Position numbers and translations under genes: made by a program
From: Macrostomum hystrix
Taxonomy: Eukaryota > Platyhelminthes > Macrostomidae
Direction: 5' to 3'
DNA length: 64,000 nucleotides
Assembly: GCA_950097015.1 (NCBI GenBank)
Contig: CATNEN010000039.1
Span: 9,161,501-9,225,500, forward strand
Part shown: positions 46,690 through 57,723 of the stretch, piece by piece
Numbering within the stretch: position 1 is the first letter of the stretch
Layout of the letters: each line of letters begins with the position of its first letter
Notes under the pieces: generated by a model
Told to the model about the DNA's origin: nothing
Databases searched by the model: none
What the model saw: the letters and a program-made list of their open reading frames with translations, nothing else

Positions 46690-48481
46690 ACCATGATGAA
46701 TGGAGATGCAGCAGAGTGCGGATGGGAGGCAGATGTACTGTTGACTGTGCGCAGCAGCCGGGTATCGCTAAGTTGTCTCGTTCTTGAAATTCTACCCGGT
46801 TTCGACTTGCTTCTTGGTATGGACGCCTTCATGCGATTGGTGGCGTCAATGTTAGCGGCGATAGCCGCACCGTTTCCTTTGGTGCATTGAGAGGCCCATC
46901 CGGTGTGGAACCGGGGCCCAGAGCAGTCCCGGCGAGAGACTCGGCCTCAGTGGCGAGTGGTTCGGCGAGAGACTCGTCATCGGCGGCGAGTGGTCCGGCG
47001 AGAGACTCGTCATCGGCGGTGAGTGGCCCGGCGAGAGACTCGGCCTCAGCGGCGGGTGGCTCAAACAGTGATTCAGCATTGCAAGAGCGCCATACGGGGT
47101 TCGAGCGGATCGAAGACTCGGTACTCAAACCATGTGCGCTACTAAGTGAAGCCAAGTCGGCTTCTAGTCCATCAGGTGGCGATAACCGCGTGCTGATCGA
47201 GGACGTGGACTTCTCGGCTTGGTTAGCAGACGGTAAATGGACGGTTGCATGGAAGTGGCTCGGAGAAGCTCCAAGCTTATCTAACAGAATAGCGCAGGAC
47301 AGAGTGCAGTCGGAAGCAACGGAAGATTACGAGGCCGAGATCAGGGAGTGGATTGCGTCTGGCTGGCTCGTACCGTTCGACGGCGAGTGCAACGGTATAA
47401 TCCCACTGATGGCGGTTGTGCAAGTCAACAAAGCGAAGGTGAGACCTGTAATGGACTATCGTGAGTTGAATCAGCACGTATCTAGCCACACTGCCGATAG
47501 CGTCGTCTGCGGAACAAAAATTCGCGAATGGAGGCGACTGGGTGAGAATGCCAGCATCATTGACCTGCGAAAGGCCTATCTGCAGTTGAGAGTTGAGCCC
47601 TCGCTCTGGCGTTACCAGGTGGTGGAGTTCAAAGGCCGCCGCTACTGCCTAACGAGACTCGGCTTTGGCCTGAACGTGGCTCCGAGAATCATGACCGCGG
47701 TAGTCAACAGAGTGCTCTCTATGGAGGAGGACGTGCGCGCTGGCACCGACTCGTACATAGACGACATTATCGTGGCCAATGACAGTGTCCCGAACGAACG
47801 CGTTCTGAATCTCCAATCACGCTTTGGGCTCGGGTACTCGGTCTGCGCATCTTCCGCCGCGAAGACGGGGTCGCCTGCTGGAAGCGGGACAACGTTCTTT
47901 CTCACCTCGCAGTTTCTGCGACTCGGCGCCAGCTATTCTCCTGGTGCGGCCAATTGGTGGGACATTTCCCAGTTGCCGGATGGTTGCGCGTCGCCTACAG
48001 CTACCTTAAGCGCGCTGCCGGGGGAGTCGCCTGGGAAGCCAATGTGAACGAGTCCGTGATGCAGATGGCCCGCGAAATCAGCAAAATGGTTCAAGAGCGC
48101 GATCCAGTGAGCGGCGTGTGGACAGTCGACGACGCCTCAGCCTGCCGCGTCTGGTGCGACGCCAGCAGCATCGCAATCGGCGTATGTTTAGAAGTAAACG
48201 GTGTCATCTCAGAGGATGCATCATGGCTTCGCAAGCCGGACGACGCCGCCCACATAAACCTAGCCGAACTCGAAGCGGTCATCAAGGGTCTCAATCTAGC
48301 CATTGCTTGGGGTTCAAAGAGAGTCCAAATCATGACCGACTCGGCAACTGTGTACGGCTGGATTCGATCACTGATCGCCGGTGACAAGCCCGTCAGGGTC
48401 AAGGGGCTGGACGAAGCCCTAGCGAGGAGGCGGCTGGCTTTGATCCGGGACACGGCAGGAGAATGTGGCCTGGAGCCATAG
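46690..48481 (+). pseudogene. Degenerate LTR-retroelement pol fragment (PR end, RT, RNase H)
   Basis: Translation gives the end of an aspartic protease (LEILPGFDLLLGMDAF), then a linker with a short repeat (GARDS-like, 46920-47060). A reverse transcriptase follows (VRPVMDYRELNQHV, IDLRKAYLQLRV, GFGLNVAPRIM, SYIDDIIV). After frame changes around 47790-47960 comes an RNase H-like part (CRVWCDASSIAIGV, INLAELEAVI, IMTDSATVYGW). No gag, integrase or LTR is visible, so both ends are truncated. The RT differs clearly from the Ty3/gypsy element at 57931. I cannot place it between Ty3/gypsy and related LTR clades. It abuts a 37-bp array. Confidence 0.8.
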
Positions 48482-48519
48482 AAATGTTATACTCGTACTT
48501 TAACTATCTTTGTTGTTAG

Positions 48520-49373
48520 TTGACCGATGCCGCTGCTTAAGCAGCCATAGACTGTTCTGACCGATGCCGCTGCTTAAGCAGCCATAGACTGTTCTGACCG
48601 ATGCCGCTGCTTAAGCAGCCATAGACTGTTCTGACCGATGCCGCTGCTTAAGCAGCCATAGACTGTTCTGACCGATGCCGCTGCTTAAGCAGCCATAGAC
48701 TGTTCTGACCGATGCCGCTGCTTAAGCAGCCATAGACTGTTCTGACCGATGCCGCTGCTTAAGCAGCCATAGACTGTTCTGACCGATGCCGCTGCTTAAG
48801 CAGCCATAGACTGTTCTGACCGATGCCGCTGCTTAAGCAGCCATAGACTGTTCTGACCGATGCCGCTGCTTAAGCAGCCATAGACTGTTCTGACCGATGC
48901 CGCTGCTTAAGCAGCCATAGACTGTTCTGACCGATGCCGCTGCTTAAGCAGCCATAGACTGTTCTGACCGATGCCGCTGCTTAAGCAGCCATAGACTGTT
49001 CTGACCGATGCCGCTGCTTAAGCAGCCATAGACTGTTCTGACCGATGCCGCTGCTTAAGCAGCCATAGACTGTTCTGACCGATGCCGCTGCTTAAGAAGC
49101 CATAGACTGTTCTGACCGATGCCGCTGCTTAAGCAGCCATAGACTGTTCTGACCGATGCCGCTGCTTAAGCAGCCATAGACTGTTCTGACCGATGCCGCT
49201 GCTTAAGCAGCCATAGACTGTTCTGACCGATGCCGCTGCTTAAGCAGCCATAGACTGTTCTGACCGATGCCGCTGCTTAAGCAGCCATAGACTGTTCTGA
49301 CCGATGCCGCTGCTTAAGCAGCCATAGACTGTTCTGACCGATGCCGCTGCTTAAGCAGCCATAGACTGTTCTG
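48520..49373. repeat. Minisatellite, 37-bp unit, 23 copies, near perfect
   Basis: The unit carries the 14-bp perfect palindrome GCTGCTTAAGCAGC, flanked by GACCGATGCC and CATAGACTGTT. I noticed one substitution (near 49097) in 23 copies, making it among the most homogeneous arrays here. It starts about 38 bases after the RNase H fragment. Confidence 0.97.
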
Positions 49374-49716
49374 TACCCCACTTAACAAGTGCGCGAGGCC
49401 CAGCCCCTCGCAAATATATTCACCTTCTTGCGTTCCCTTCTGCATCTCGCATTAGCGACTTAGTTACAATAACCACTGGTAAAAATTTCACTGTAGCCTC
49501 GTACATATGCTGTTAAAAATAACAATGCACGCATGTCGCTACTGGGCCAAGGACTACTAAACAATACAGAACGTTGCAATCACATTTTGTGCAACTTTTT
49601 CAGAAGGCTGGCTAAATGATGCTAAAAGTCTATGGCGTATGCTTTATAAATACTCGTATATGCATGTAGCTCAAAAGGAACTTTCAGGCAAATATTTTTG
49701 GAGTCAAAATGTGTAT
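49374..49716. other. Intronic unique sequence
   Basis: No gene or repeat recognised. Confidence 0.4.
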
Positions 49717-49841
49717 TTAAATGAACATTTTTACGAATTCTGTGCAGTATCCATCGTACAGATTGCAATATGGTGTGTTAAAGGTATTAAATGAAGAAAC
49801 TAAAGTAGATACTGTACTAACATATGGCACTACCAAACTAC

Positions 49842-50076
49842 CAAATTCATGTGTTGTTTTGTAGTCCTTGTACTGGGCAGAGGTAAATAGCTGATTAAGT
49901 TGATTCAGCAAGTAGCGTTGAATACTTGCTAAATTTGTTGAAGCTTTGCGACGAGCATTTAATTCCGGAAGCTGCTTCACAACGGGGAATATCGATGCGA
50001 AAGTTCGGGAGAAAGTCGCTTCAGGTTCGGGTCCTCCCAGAGTGTGCAGTTTGAGCACTATTTTATATGCGTCCGA
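49842..50076 (-). CDS. Exon-like open segment, unidentified
   Basis: A minus-strand open segment opens after a stop at 50077 with KIVLKLHTLGGPEPEATF and continues through FPVVKQLPELNARRKAS. It reaches a possible donor (TTTG/GTAGTT) at 49842. Residue composition looks like real protein. The LPEL-x-x-R-K stretch recalls Sec1/Munc18 helices, but the match is too weak to name it. No convincing acceptor or partner exon was found. It may be a retrocopy or gene fragment inside the DEG/ENaC intron. Confidence 0.3.
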
Positions 50077-50186
50077 CTAACTCACCTGAGCTGTGTGAGT
50101 CCCTGAGCTCAAATCAGCGGTTATTCAAAATAATTTTAGATGTTTACATTATTTTCTTTGCCGAGGTGCAGACGAGGCGCGTAGCG

Positions 50187-50716
50187 TGCATTCATAGCGT
50201 GCGTTCATAGCATGCGTTCATAGCGTGCGTTCATAGCATGCGTTCATAGCATGCGTTCATAGCATGCGTTCATAGCGTGCGTTCATAGCGTGCGTTCATA
50301 GCGTGCGTTCATAGCATGCGTTCATAGCATGCGTTCATAGCATGCGTTCATAGCATGTGTTCATAGCATGTGCTCATAGCATGTGCTCATAGCGTGCTTT
50401 CATAGCATGCGTTCATAGCATCCGTTCATAGCGTGCGTTCATAGCATGCGTTCATAGCATGCGTTCATAGCGTGCGTTCATAGCATGTGTTCATAGCATG
50501 CGTTCATAGCGTGCGTTCATAGCATGCGTTCATAGCATGCGTTCATAGCATGCGTTCATAGCATGCGTTCATAGCATGCGTTCATAGCGTGCGTTCATAG
50601 CATGCGTTCATAGCATGCGTTCATAGCGTGCGTTCATAGCATGCGTTCATAGCATGCGTTCATAGCATGCGTTCATAGCGTGCGTTCATAGCATGCGTTC
50701 ATAGCGTGCGTGCGTA
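50187..50716. repeat. Minisatellite, 13-bp unit, about 40 copies
   Basis: Repeats of ATAGCATGCGTTC, alternating with ATAGCGTGCGTTC. GCATGC is palindromic in the commoner variant. Confidence 0.96.
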
Positions 50717-52384
50717 GCAATTCTTTTTCGACGTTCGATGCAGCCTAAGTTTCGCAGCACAGAAAATGTTTTTAAGGTAAATTCTATCATTTTAGTCATT
50801 TTAGCTTCCGGTACCTCCTCTTAATATGCGTGCTAGGTGTGAACGAGCGTGTAGAGTGCACTAAATAAGAAACTTGGTTCGAACGGGCTAAGGCCTGGCT
50901 TTATTCATATCCAGATCCAAGACAACGGGATCCAGTTTTAAACCTGACAGGTCTCCTTGTCTGATCTAGATCTCGGCTAGGCTAGACATGGATTGGACAT
51001 AAGCGGAATGCGCCGGACATTGCAGTTTGACATGCGCTGCGCGTCAGACTTATTATATCAGAAGCTGACAGCGACTAACGCCTTCGATGCCAGTACAATA
51101 GCCCTCGGGCAAAGTCCCAGCCAAGCTGCAGATTGAGATCACGATGCAGCTGGCCCGCATTTTACGCATCTCAGCACTCGAAGCTGCTACACAACCGCAT
51201 AAGAAAGCACCCATACAGCTGCAGCAAGGTGTGATTGAATTAATTTCGGACGCTGCGTGCCCTGGCTAGTCTAATTAGTGCCAACTGAACGTGCAGCCAG
51301 GAATTCAGGGAGCTTTCCGAGTGATCTATACGAATGCGTTGAGCAGTTTCGGAGCCTTAACTCTTGGCTCTTAGCGCTCTGGGCATTATGCTCGGGTAGG
51401 CCTGGGCTTGTCGGCAGAGTGCCTCCAATTTCTGCACTATTCGGTCTCTCGGCCTTGTATCCATGCAAATCTATTCGTAAATTCTGCCATGCAGAATTGG
51501 CATTCAGAACTAGGCTACTTCAGATCTGAATCTGTATGGCCTTATTTATATTTATTACACACAGGACCAGCCGGTTATGGACCACAAACAGTGGAAGGCA
51601 AACAGCCCCCCTCACAGGTTTAGCCAAAGGTTCAACGAACTCGCTTACTCTACGAGCTGGAATTGGCGCCTCGCCGCAATGAACATAAATTCCAGTACCA
51701 GACCCGAAGAATTACCGACTCGGCAGTGGCGCAAGGTGCAAGTGATAAGAATAAGATCCGTGCTGGCAGATTCACCTATTGACATTGATCATTTTTTAAT
51801 TTGCCTAAAAGCTCTTCCATCGAGCGATGGGCTATGCGTTTTTTTAGATTAGGAAGTTGATAAAACTATAATTTATGCGCCGAATCTGTCCTACCCCGGT
51901 AGAAGACGTGCAGAATGTTCATCCGAATGCTGCTCAGGACTTTTTTAGTACAGCTATTTTAAGCGGAAGCAGTTTAGTTAAATTTCCCAGCTTCTGGTGA
52001 ATTCCGCTGTACACCAAAAACAGCATGCGCTTAGAAAACTATAGGAAACGAATGCGATAGAACATTGTCTTTATCTAAAACAGAATCGTTATACAAAACA
52101 GCAACAATTTCAGCTCCAATACTAATAAGTAAAGCATCACTGCATGGGCATAAAGTTGAGTGCGCTAGTACTTCAGGCTCGAAAAGGTACGCGTGGGATG
52201 GCATGTGATGGCTTGTTACAGCAATTCAGGCCGCTGATATTATAAGAGATACTATAGATTTTTACAATGGAAATTAGATTGGAATGGTATCATGATAAAC
52301 AATGCTTTCTAGCAATAAAAGTGATTCCAAAAATGCCTTTTTAGCGCCTTTTTGGGACAAAATGCCCATAATTCCATTTGACTG
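50717..52384. other. Intronic/intergenic unique sequence
   Basis: Mixed-composition DNA with short ORFs (for example 51278-51529 and 51577-51852) showing no known domain. Nothing recognisable. Confidence 0.4.
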
Positions 52385-52530
52385 CTGCCTCGCCCACCAA
52401 GGTTCCTGAGTTCGATTCCGAATTCATTGTCGCGAAGAGAAAGTTTGGTTGTATATCCTTGATGGCCGAGGCCCAACCCTCGAGGCACTTTGAGATAATA
52501 GTACACTGCCTGACAATGTGTTGGATGTGT
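52385..52530 (+). mobile_element. SINE family A, partial copy
   Basis: It begins inside the tRNA-like head (GCCTCGCCCACCAAGGTTCC, GAGTTCGATTCC). It jumps to the core (GTACACTGCCTGACAATGTG) after an unrelated central part and lacks the full tail. Confidence 0.6.
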
Positions 52531-52797
52531 CTGTGTCTGTCTGCTCTACGCGAGGGCGCGCCTGACGCGACCTTCTGACCTGATGCGCGGGCGGCGACTT
52601 CCACTGGCTGGCCACGTTATCCGGTCGGCGGCCCGCTGCCCTGAGGCTCTCTGCCTCTCTGACTCCTCCCCCCGTTCTGCCCACTGCGTGGCTGGCAGTC
52701 CCATGTTGTTGTTATTGCTCTGCGTCTGTGTTTACACCTAGCAGTTGGGCTTGTATAAATACTTATAAGCATCTGAATGCCCCCATTGGTCCCAATA

Positions 52798-53448
52798 TTG
52801 GTTTTCAACTTCTATTTCAAACTAAGTAACTTCAATTTCGTCCGTGAGACCGGCCTACCTAAGTTAGAGTAAATAAATTTCACAAAAAGTAGCTTCTATT
52901 TCGTCTTGCATTTTTTCATCCGGCTTCGAACATTAATATAGGCCTTTATTAATGTTTGATAATATACCTTCAATATATATTTTTGACGTCTCAGGCAAGA
53001 CTCTAAGTGGGAGACAAGCAACAAAAATAGCTCGCATTGTCGCTCCATTAAGATTGGAGCTTCAAGAGCGGCTGGATGTGAAATTGTTGGCGCTACCCAA
53101 TTAGCAGATTTTTTTGTAATTCTGTGCTATAGGGTCATAAGTTCACACGGCCATAAATCTCTCGACACTCGACAGAATTATTATAATTGCATTGCGGCGG
53201 AGTCGGTGGCGGCGTTGGCGAAGATCAAAGGCAAGGACAAAGTCCGTATTTCACAGAGCGGACGCAAACACATCGCTGTGTTGAAGAGACGAAATAGGAG
53301 TTACTTTCTATGAAAGTGATTTACTATAACTTATGCAGGCCGGTCTTGCGGACGAAATTGAAGTTATTAATCGGGTACACACGAGCATCCCCCTCCCCGC
53401 GGGCGAAATTGAAGTCACTTAGTTTGAAATAGAAGTTAAAAAACCAAT
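52798..53448. mobile_element. Fold-back / MITE-like element, about 100-bp inverted ends
   Basis: The left end runs ATTGGTTTTCAACTTCTATT through ACTAAGTAACTTCAATTTCG, GACCGGCCTACC and CTTCTATTTCGTCT. The right end carries the inverse, with about 35 bases inserted between the two CTTCAATTTCG blocks. It has no coding capacity. It lies 61 bases downstream, on the minus strand, of the DEG/ENaC first-exon donor. Confidence 0.7.
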
Positions 53449-53508
53449 GTTACTCGCAATTGAGCAGGCAGTCGGGATGGAGCAGCAGGATAAGAAGAGT
53501 TAACTCAC

Positions 53509-54789
53509 CCGCATTAAATTCGTTCTGGCCGGGTTCATCCGCTCTGACCAGAGCTCCGGCCACATGTAGTCCGAGCTCTCAATGTTGTACTCCGTTCGCA
53601 CGCATAGGCCCTCCTTCACGTGCTGACAGTCTCGATCAACCGTCGCCTGAAACAGTGCCTCATTTGAGTATTCAACGTGCACCTTAGCAAGGCACAGAGC
53701 GTTTCTCTTCAACTGGGAGCTGTTGAACGCGGTCATGTTGAAGCACAGCAGCGGCGGAGAGTCGTCAAATTTGAAGGCCGGGAGGAATGGAGTATAGCAA
53801 TTGCAGCGGTTGTAGTACATTCTGGCGGATACTAGCACCTTGCAGAGGTTATAATCCAGCTTGATTGGTCTTGCTTCTTGCAACGAGGTGTCATACATAG
53901 ATTCGTAGAACTCCCGATCTCTGCAGTGCCGCTTCTGCTTCAACAAATGCGTTACCACAGCTTTAAAATTAATCCGCTGGGCGTGTCCTGGCACAATGAG
54001 GATGCCCTCGTCCGTTGGTAGCGTGTCTGGATCGTGCAGATACAGCCGGGTGCCCTGGTGAAAGTAGGCCGAGTTGAAGCGCATGTAGGACGCGAAGTCG
54101 TTCATGAGAAAGAAGAACAGGGCTTGAAGGCCATGATGAGCATCGCGCTTGAAAATATGGCTAGTGCGGAGGGTCATGCAGGGCGTGCGGTAGCGTCCGA
54201 AGTAGGTGCTGGCGGTTAGAACACCGCTCTGATTGATAGGGTCGATTTTCAGTGTCTCAATGTTGGCATCGATCTGCATGTTGAGCGAGATGGCCCGCTG
54301 GCCCGTGTTGAAGCCAATCTGAATGATGTTCTTCTGCAGCTCGTTAAGCGAGCCCATAGGTAGCGTTGACAGCGCGAGCGTCAAGTTCACAAGTACCTGG
54401 TCTTCCGATTTGATTTCGCTATCGTTAACTTCTTTGTCTCGAAACAGTTTGAAAAATTCAAACAGCTCCTTGGAGTTCTCGTATTTGGAGGCATTTTCTA
54501 GCACCTGATTCCACTTCTCGAAGGTATCCGGCGATGACAGTGTCACGGGCACCTGGTTGCACAGCGTCACATCGGGCCACTCCATCAGCTCCGAGTTGGA
54601 AAAGTAGGACGTCAGCAGCGGCAGCGAGTAGAAGTGGTCGAGAGTGAAAGACACATTGTAGACGAACGCCAACAGGCCGCCAACACAGAGGGTGGCCCAG
54701 AATAGCTGGCCAAGCCGGCTGTGGGAGTTGGCCGCGTGCGCCAGGCCGTGAACTGTGGAGCGCTGGAAGACTTCGTTCAGCTGCTGCAT
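53509..54789 (-). CDS. DEG/ENaC sodium channel, N-terminal exon
   Basis: An amiloride-sensitive-type sodium channel subunit, here 427 residues from the ATG at 54789. A short cytoplasmic N-terminus contains the gating HG motif (STVHGLAH). TM1 is LFWATLCVGGLLAFVYNVSF, followed by the family signature MEWPDVTLCNQVPV. The extracellular part ends in the cysteine-rich domain (YNLCK, YNRCNCYTPF, PLLCF, DRDCQHVKEGLCVRTEY). The reading frame ends at LMR with a strong donor (CGG/GTGAGT) and runs into a stop two codons later. The missing TM2 and tail fit exons 40254-40093 and 38959-38444 in phase. If joined, the intron is 13.3 kb. Confidence 0.92.
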
Positions 54790-55204
54790 GCTTCTTCGGC
54801 TTCGGTTGAATTTTTTGCTGCCTGTTTAGTTGCTATTAATGTGGCTTCCGTCATGCGTGGACAGCCGCTGTCAGTGTCCTGAAAGCCTGCTTCTAAGACT
54901 TCATGGCCGGGTTGCGAGTCGTGAATTTCCGCGCTTCTTTTGCAGCTGTGGTTACTTTAGAAGAAGAGATGGGGGAGGAGAGGCCGAGAGCGAGACGGTC
55001 AGCCGTCCAATCAGGTCATTGGGATAGCTTCTTTGAAAATAGCTACTTCCAATTCGATTCGTGTCCTTCATTTTTCTATGCTTAGAAAATCTGATATGTA
55101 CTTTTAGCATCACAAATTAGATGGCATACTTACTGGTACGTCTTTTTCCAAAGTTATTTTTACTGTACTTTGTTAAGAGGCTATCAGTCATTTGTCGTTC
55201 GCTT
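54790..55204. promoter_or_regulatory. 5' flank of the DEG/ENaC gene
   Basis: Upstream region of the minus-strand channel gene, expected to hold its promoter. No specific motif is assigned. Confidence 0.35.
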
Positions 55205-55352
55205 AATTGATAGGTGCAAATGTTGCCCCAATTGCGCCAGGTTTGCAGCAGGTTTGCAGCAGACTCCTGTGGAGTCGGGAATCGAACCCCAAACCTTCAA
55301 TTGGTCGGATCTTTGAGTCCGACGCCCAAACAACTAGGCTACGGCCCCATGT
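55205..55352 (-). mobile_element. tRNA-derived SINE, family C (short)
   Basis: Minus-strand head GGGGCCGTAGCCTAGTTG, with B box GGTTCGATTCCCGACTC and the tail CGCAATTGGGGCAACATTTG. The tail resembles the 3' end of the SINE-B at 42020-42300. The acceptor stem does not pair, so it is not a functional tRNA. Confidence 0.65.
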
Positions 55353-55778
55353 ATTGGAAAGCAAGATTCTATTTTATGAAACGCTTTTATGCAAAGTTGC
55401 ATAATATTAAGCAAACGAGTCTACTTTTTTTAGCCTTCTGGCCCGAAAAGGGTCTTGCTGCAATGAACTCTAGCGGACGACAAATAGTTCATTTCTGCAT
55501 TCTCTTGTTTATGCATTTTATGTGCCTCTATTTCTGCCCTACATGGCAGATGCCAGACAGAACAGTTCCTCTAGCACCGGTACATTCACAACATTCGATT
55601 TATGTTCACTGGGAAATAACAGCACAGTAAATTTAGCAAACATGGGGACTTCACATGGATGTCAGTGTCGGGGAAAACTTTGACCGTGTAGTCCCTAGGC
55701 CAGCTTTCCGCATTGCTTAAACTCCGCAATGCAAAATGTTTTGAGTGAAATGATGGAAATGACGGGACATCCACTTAC
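55353..55778. other. Intergenic unique sequence
   Basis: No firm gene. A short minus ORF (55586-55774) lies next to the candidate exon described separately. Confidence 0.35.
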
Positions 55779-55858
55779 AAAGCCGAAGTAGCTGGGTATC
55801 CAACAGTAGATATCATCAGAAGCTACAGACCCTTGCCCTTCTTTTCCCCTATTGGATA
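55779..55858 (-). CDS. Candidate 80-bp exon, unidentified gene
   Basis: On the minus strand a TGTTTCAG acceptor precedes an open 80-base stretch whose central translation is SDDIYCWIPSYFGF, followed directly by a consensus donor GTAAGT. Splice sites and residue pattern look real, but no neighbouring exons are identified in the window. Confidence 0.35.
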
Positions 55859-55911
55859 CTGAAACAACCATCGGCTTGTAGACACAAATGCGAAGTACTG
55901 ATGATGCAAAG

Positions 55912-56622
55912 TCACTAGTCTAAATCACTGACGGTACCCAGACACGAATCTAAATCACTGACGATACCCAGACACGAATCTAAATCACTGACGATACCCA
56001 GACACGAATCTAAATCACTGACGATACCCAGACACGAATCTAAATCACTGACGATACCCAGACACGAATCTAAATCACTGACGATACCCAGACACGAATC
56101 TAAATCACTGACAGTATCCAGACACGAATCTAAATCACTGACAGTATCCAGACACGAATCTAAATCACTGACAGTACCCAGACACGAATCTAAATCACTG
56201 ACAGTACCCAGCCACGAATGTAAATCACTGACAGTATCCAGACACGAATCTAAATCACTGACAGTACCCAGACACGAATCTAAATCACTGACAGTACCCA
56301 GACACGAATCTAAATCACTGACATTATCCAGACACGAATCTAAATCACTGACAGTACCCAGACACGAATCTAAATCACTGACATTATCCAGACACGAATC
56401 TAAATCACTGACAGTATCCAGACACGAATCTAAATCACTGACAGTACCCAGACACGAATCTAAATCACTGACAGTACCCAGCCACGAATGTAAATCACTG
56501 ACAGTACCCAGCCACGAATGTAAATCACTGACAGTACCCAGCCACGAATGTAAATCACTGACAGTATCCAGACACGAATCTAAATCACTGACAGTACCCA
56601 GACAGGAATCTAAATCACCGAC
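55912..56622. repeat. Minisatellite, 30-bp unit, about 24 copies
   Basis: The unit contains TAAATCACTGACAGTACCCA and GACACGAATC. ACTGACAGT is palindromic around one base. Two unit types (GACGATA early, GACAGTA/T later) are spatially sorted. Confidence 0.97.
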
Positions 56623-56631
56623 GTGTTTCAG

Positions 56632-56651
56632 GCTAAATGGTACTATGGCAG
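56632..56651 (+). CDS. Possible 20-bp microexon
   Basis: GTGTTTCAG precedes 20 bases that can read A-K-W-Y-Y-G, followed by the perfect donor GTAAGT. The W-Y-Y-G pattern recalls the start of SH2 domains. With no partner exons and a 20-bp length, chance is quite possible. Confidence 0.2.
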
Positions 56652-57208
56652 GTAAGTTTAGGTTATAGTTGGTGAGTTGAAAACTGAGATTTAAAGTGCA
56701 ATGCCATTAAATGCACAGTGGTCTGAACCAGTTCTTAACTTAGATTTTTCTTCGCATCGTCGCGTGCTGTCAGACCAATTTTTTGTCCATTTTCCGCTGG
56801 CCGCGGTTGCAAAAGTCGGCGATTTTATTGGAATTTAAAAATTAACATCAGGAAAGTTCATTACTGGACGCTTTTGAAAGCAGAAAAGGGTTACAGCTCT
56901 GGAAGACTGAGCAATCAGTTGCAGGTGGCCCATTCGACTCTCTTCCTGTTCCCAGGAAATCCATTTTAGCTACCCCCGATTCTAAGCGTACATATTACTG
57001 TGAACTAAACTTCACAGCAATATAAAAGGTTCAGTTAAACGTGTGAATCAGTTCTCTACTAGTTTATCGGTATCTGAGATTCACAACTCTGTGAGAACAC
57101 AACCCTTATCGGCTTCTTCTTCTAAACTGCTAAATACAGAAGGCATACCTCATTGTGTATACTGTAGAAGGTCTACTGTAGATTGTAATTGTGTTTGGCG
57201 GAGCAAAT
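56652..57208. other. Unique sequence before the satellite
   Basis: No gene or element recognised. Confidence 0.4.
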
Positions 57209-57723
57209 GCTGAATGGGATGGGGATGCAGATGGTGAATGGGATGGGGATGCAGATGGTGAATGGGATGGGGATGCAGATGCAGAATGGGATGGGGATGC
57301 AGACGGTGAATGGGATGGGGATGCAGATGGTGAATGGGATGGGGATGCAGATGCAGAATGGGATGGGGATGCAGATGCTGAATGGGATGGGGATGCAGAT
57401 GCTGAATGGGATGGGGATGCAGATGCAGAATGGGATGGGGATGCAGATGCTGAATGGGATGGGGATGCAGATGCAGAATGGGATGGGGATGCAGATGCAA
57501 AATGGGATGGGGATGCAGATGCTGAATGGGATGGGGATGCAGATGCAGAATGGGATGGGGATGCAGATGCAGAATGGGATGGGGATGCAGATGCAGAATG
57601 GGATGGGGATGCAGATGCTGAATGGGATGGGGATGCAGATGCAGAATGGGATGGGGATGCAGATGCAGAATGGGATGGGGATGCAGATGCAGAATGGGAT
57701 GGGGATGCAGATGCAGATGCAGA
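57209..57723. repeat. 24-bp satellite, left block
   Basis: Units of 24 bp around GAATGGGATGGGGATGCAG followed by ATGCA, ATGCT or ATGGT; about 21 copies. It is interrupted by a Ty3/gypsy element and continues at 62215. Units are eight codons long and stop-free, so ORFs of 179-247 residues cross it on both strands. Confidence 0.97.

Noticed and set aside
48520-49373. CRISPR-like array (37-bp units with palindrome)
   Set aside because: Units are contiguous with no variable spacers, in a eukaryotic intron; a minisatellite.
55205-55352. Functional tRNA gene
   Set aside because: It has A- and B-box-like sequences, but the acceptor arms do not pair and it continues into a SINE tail.
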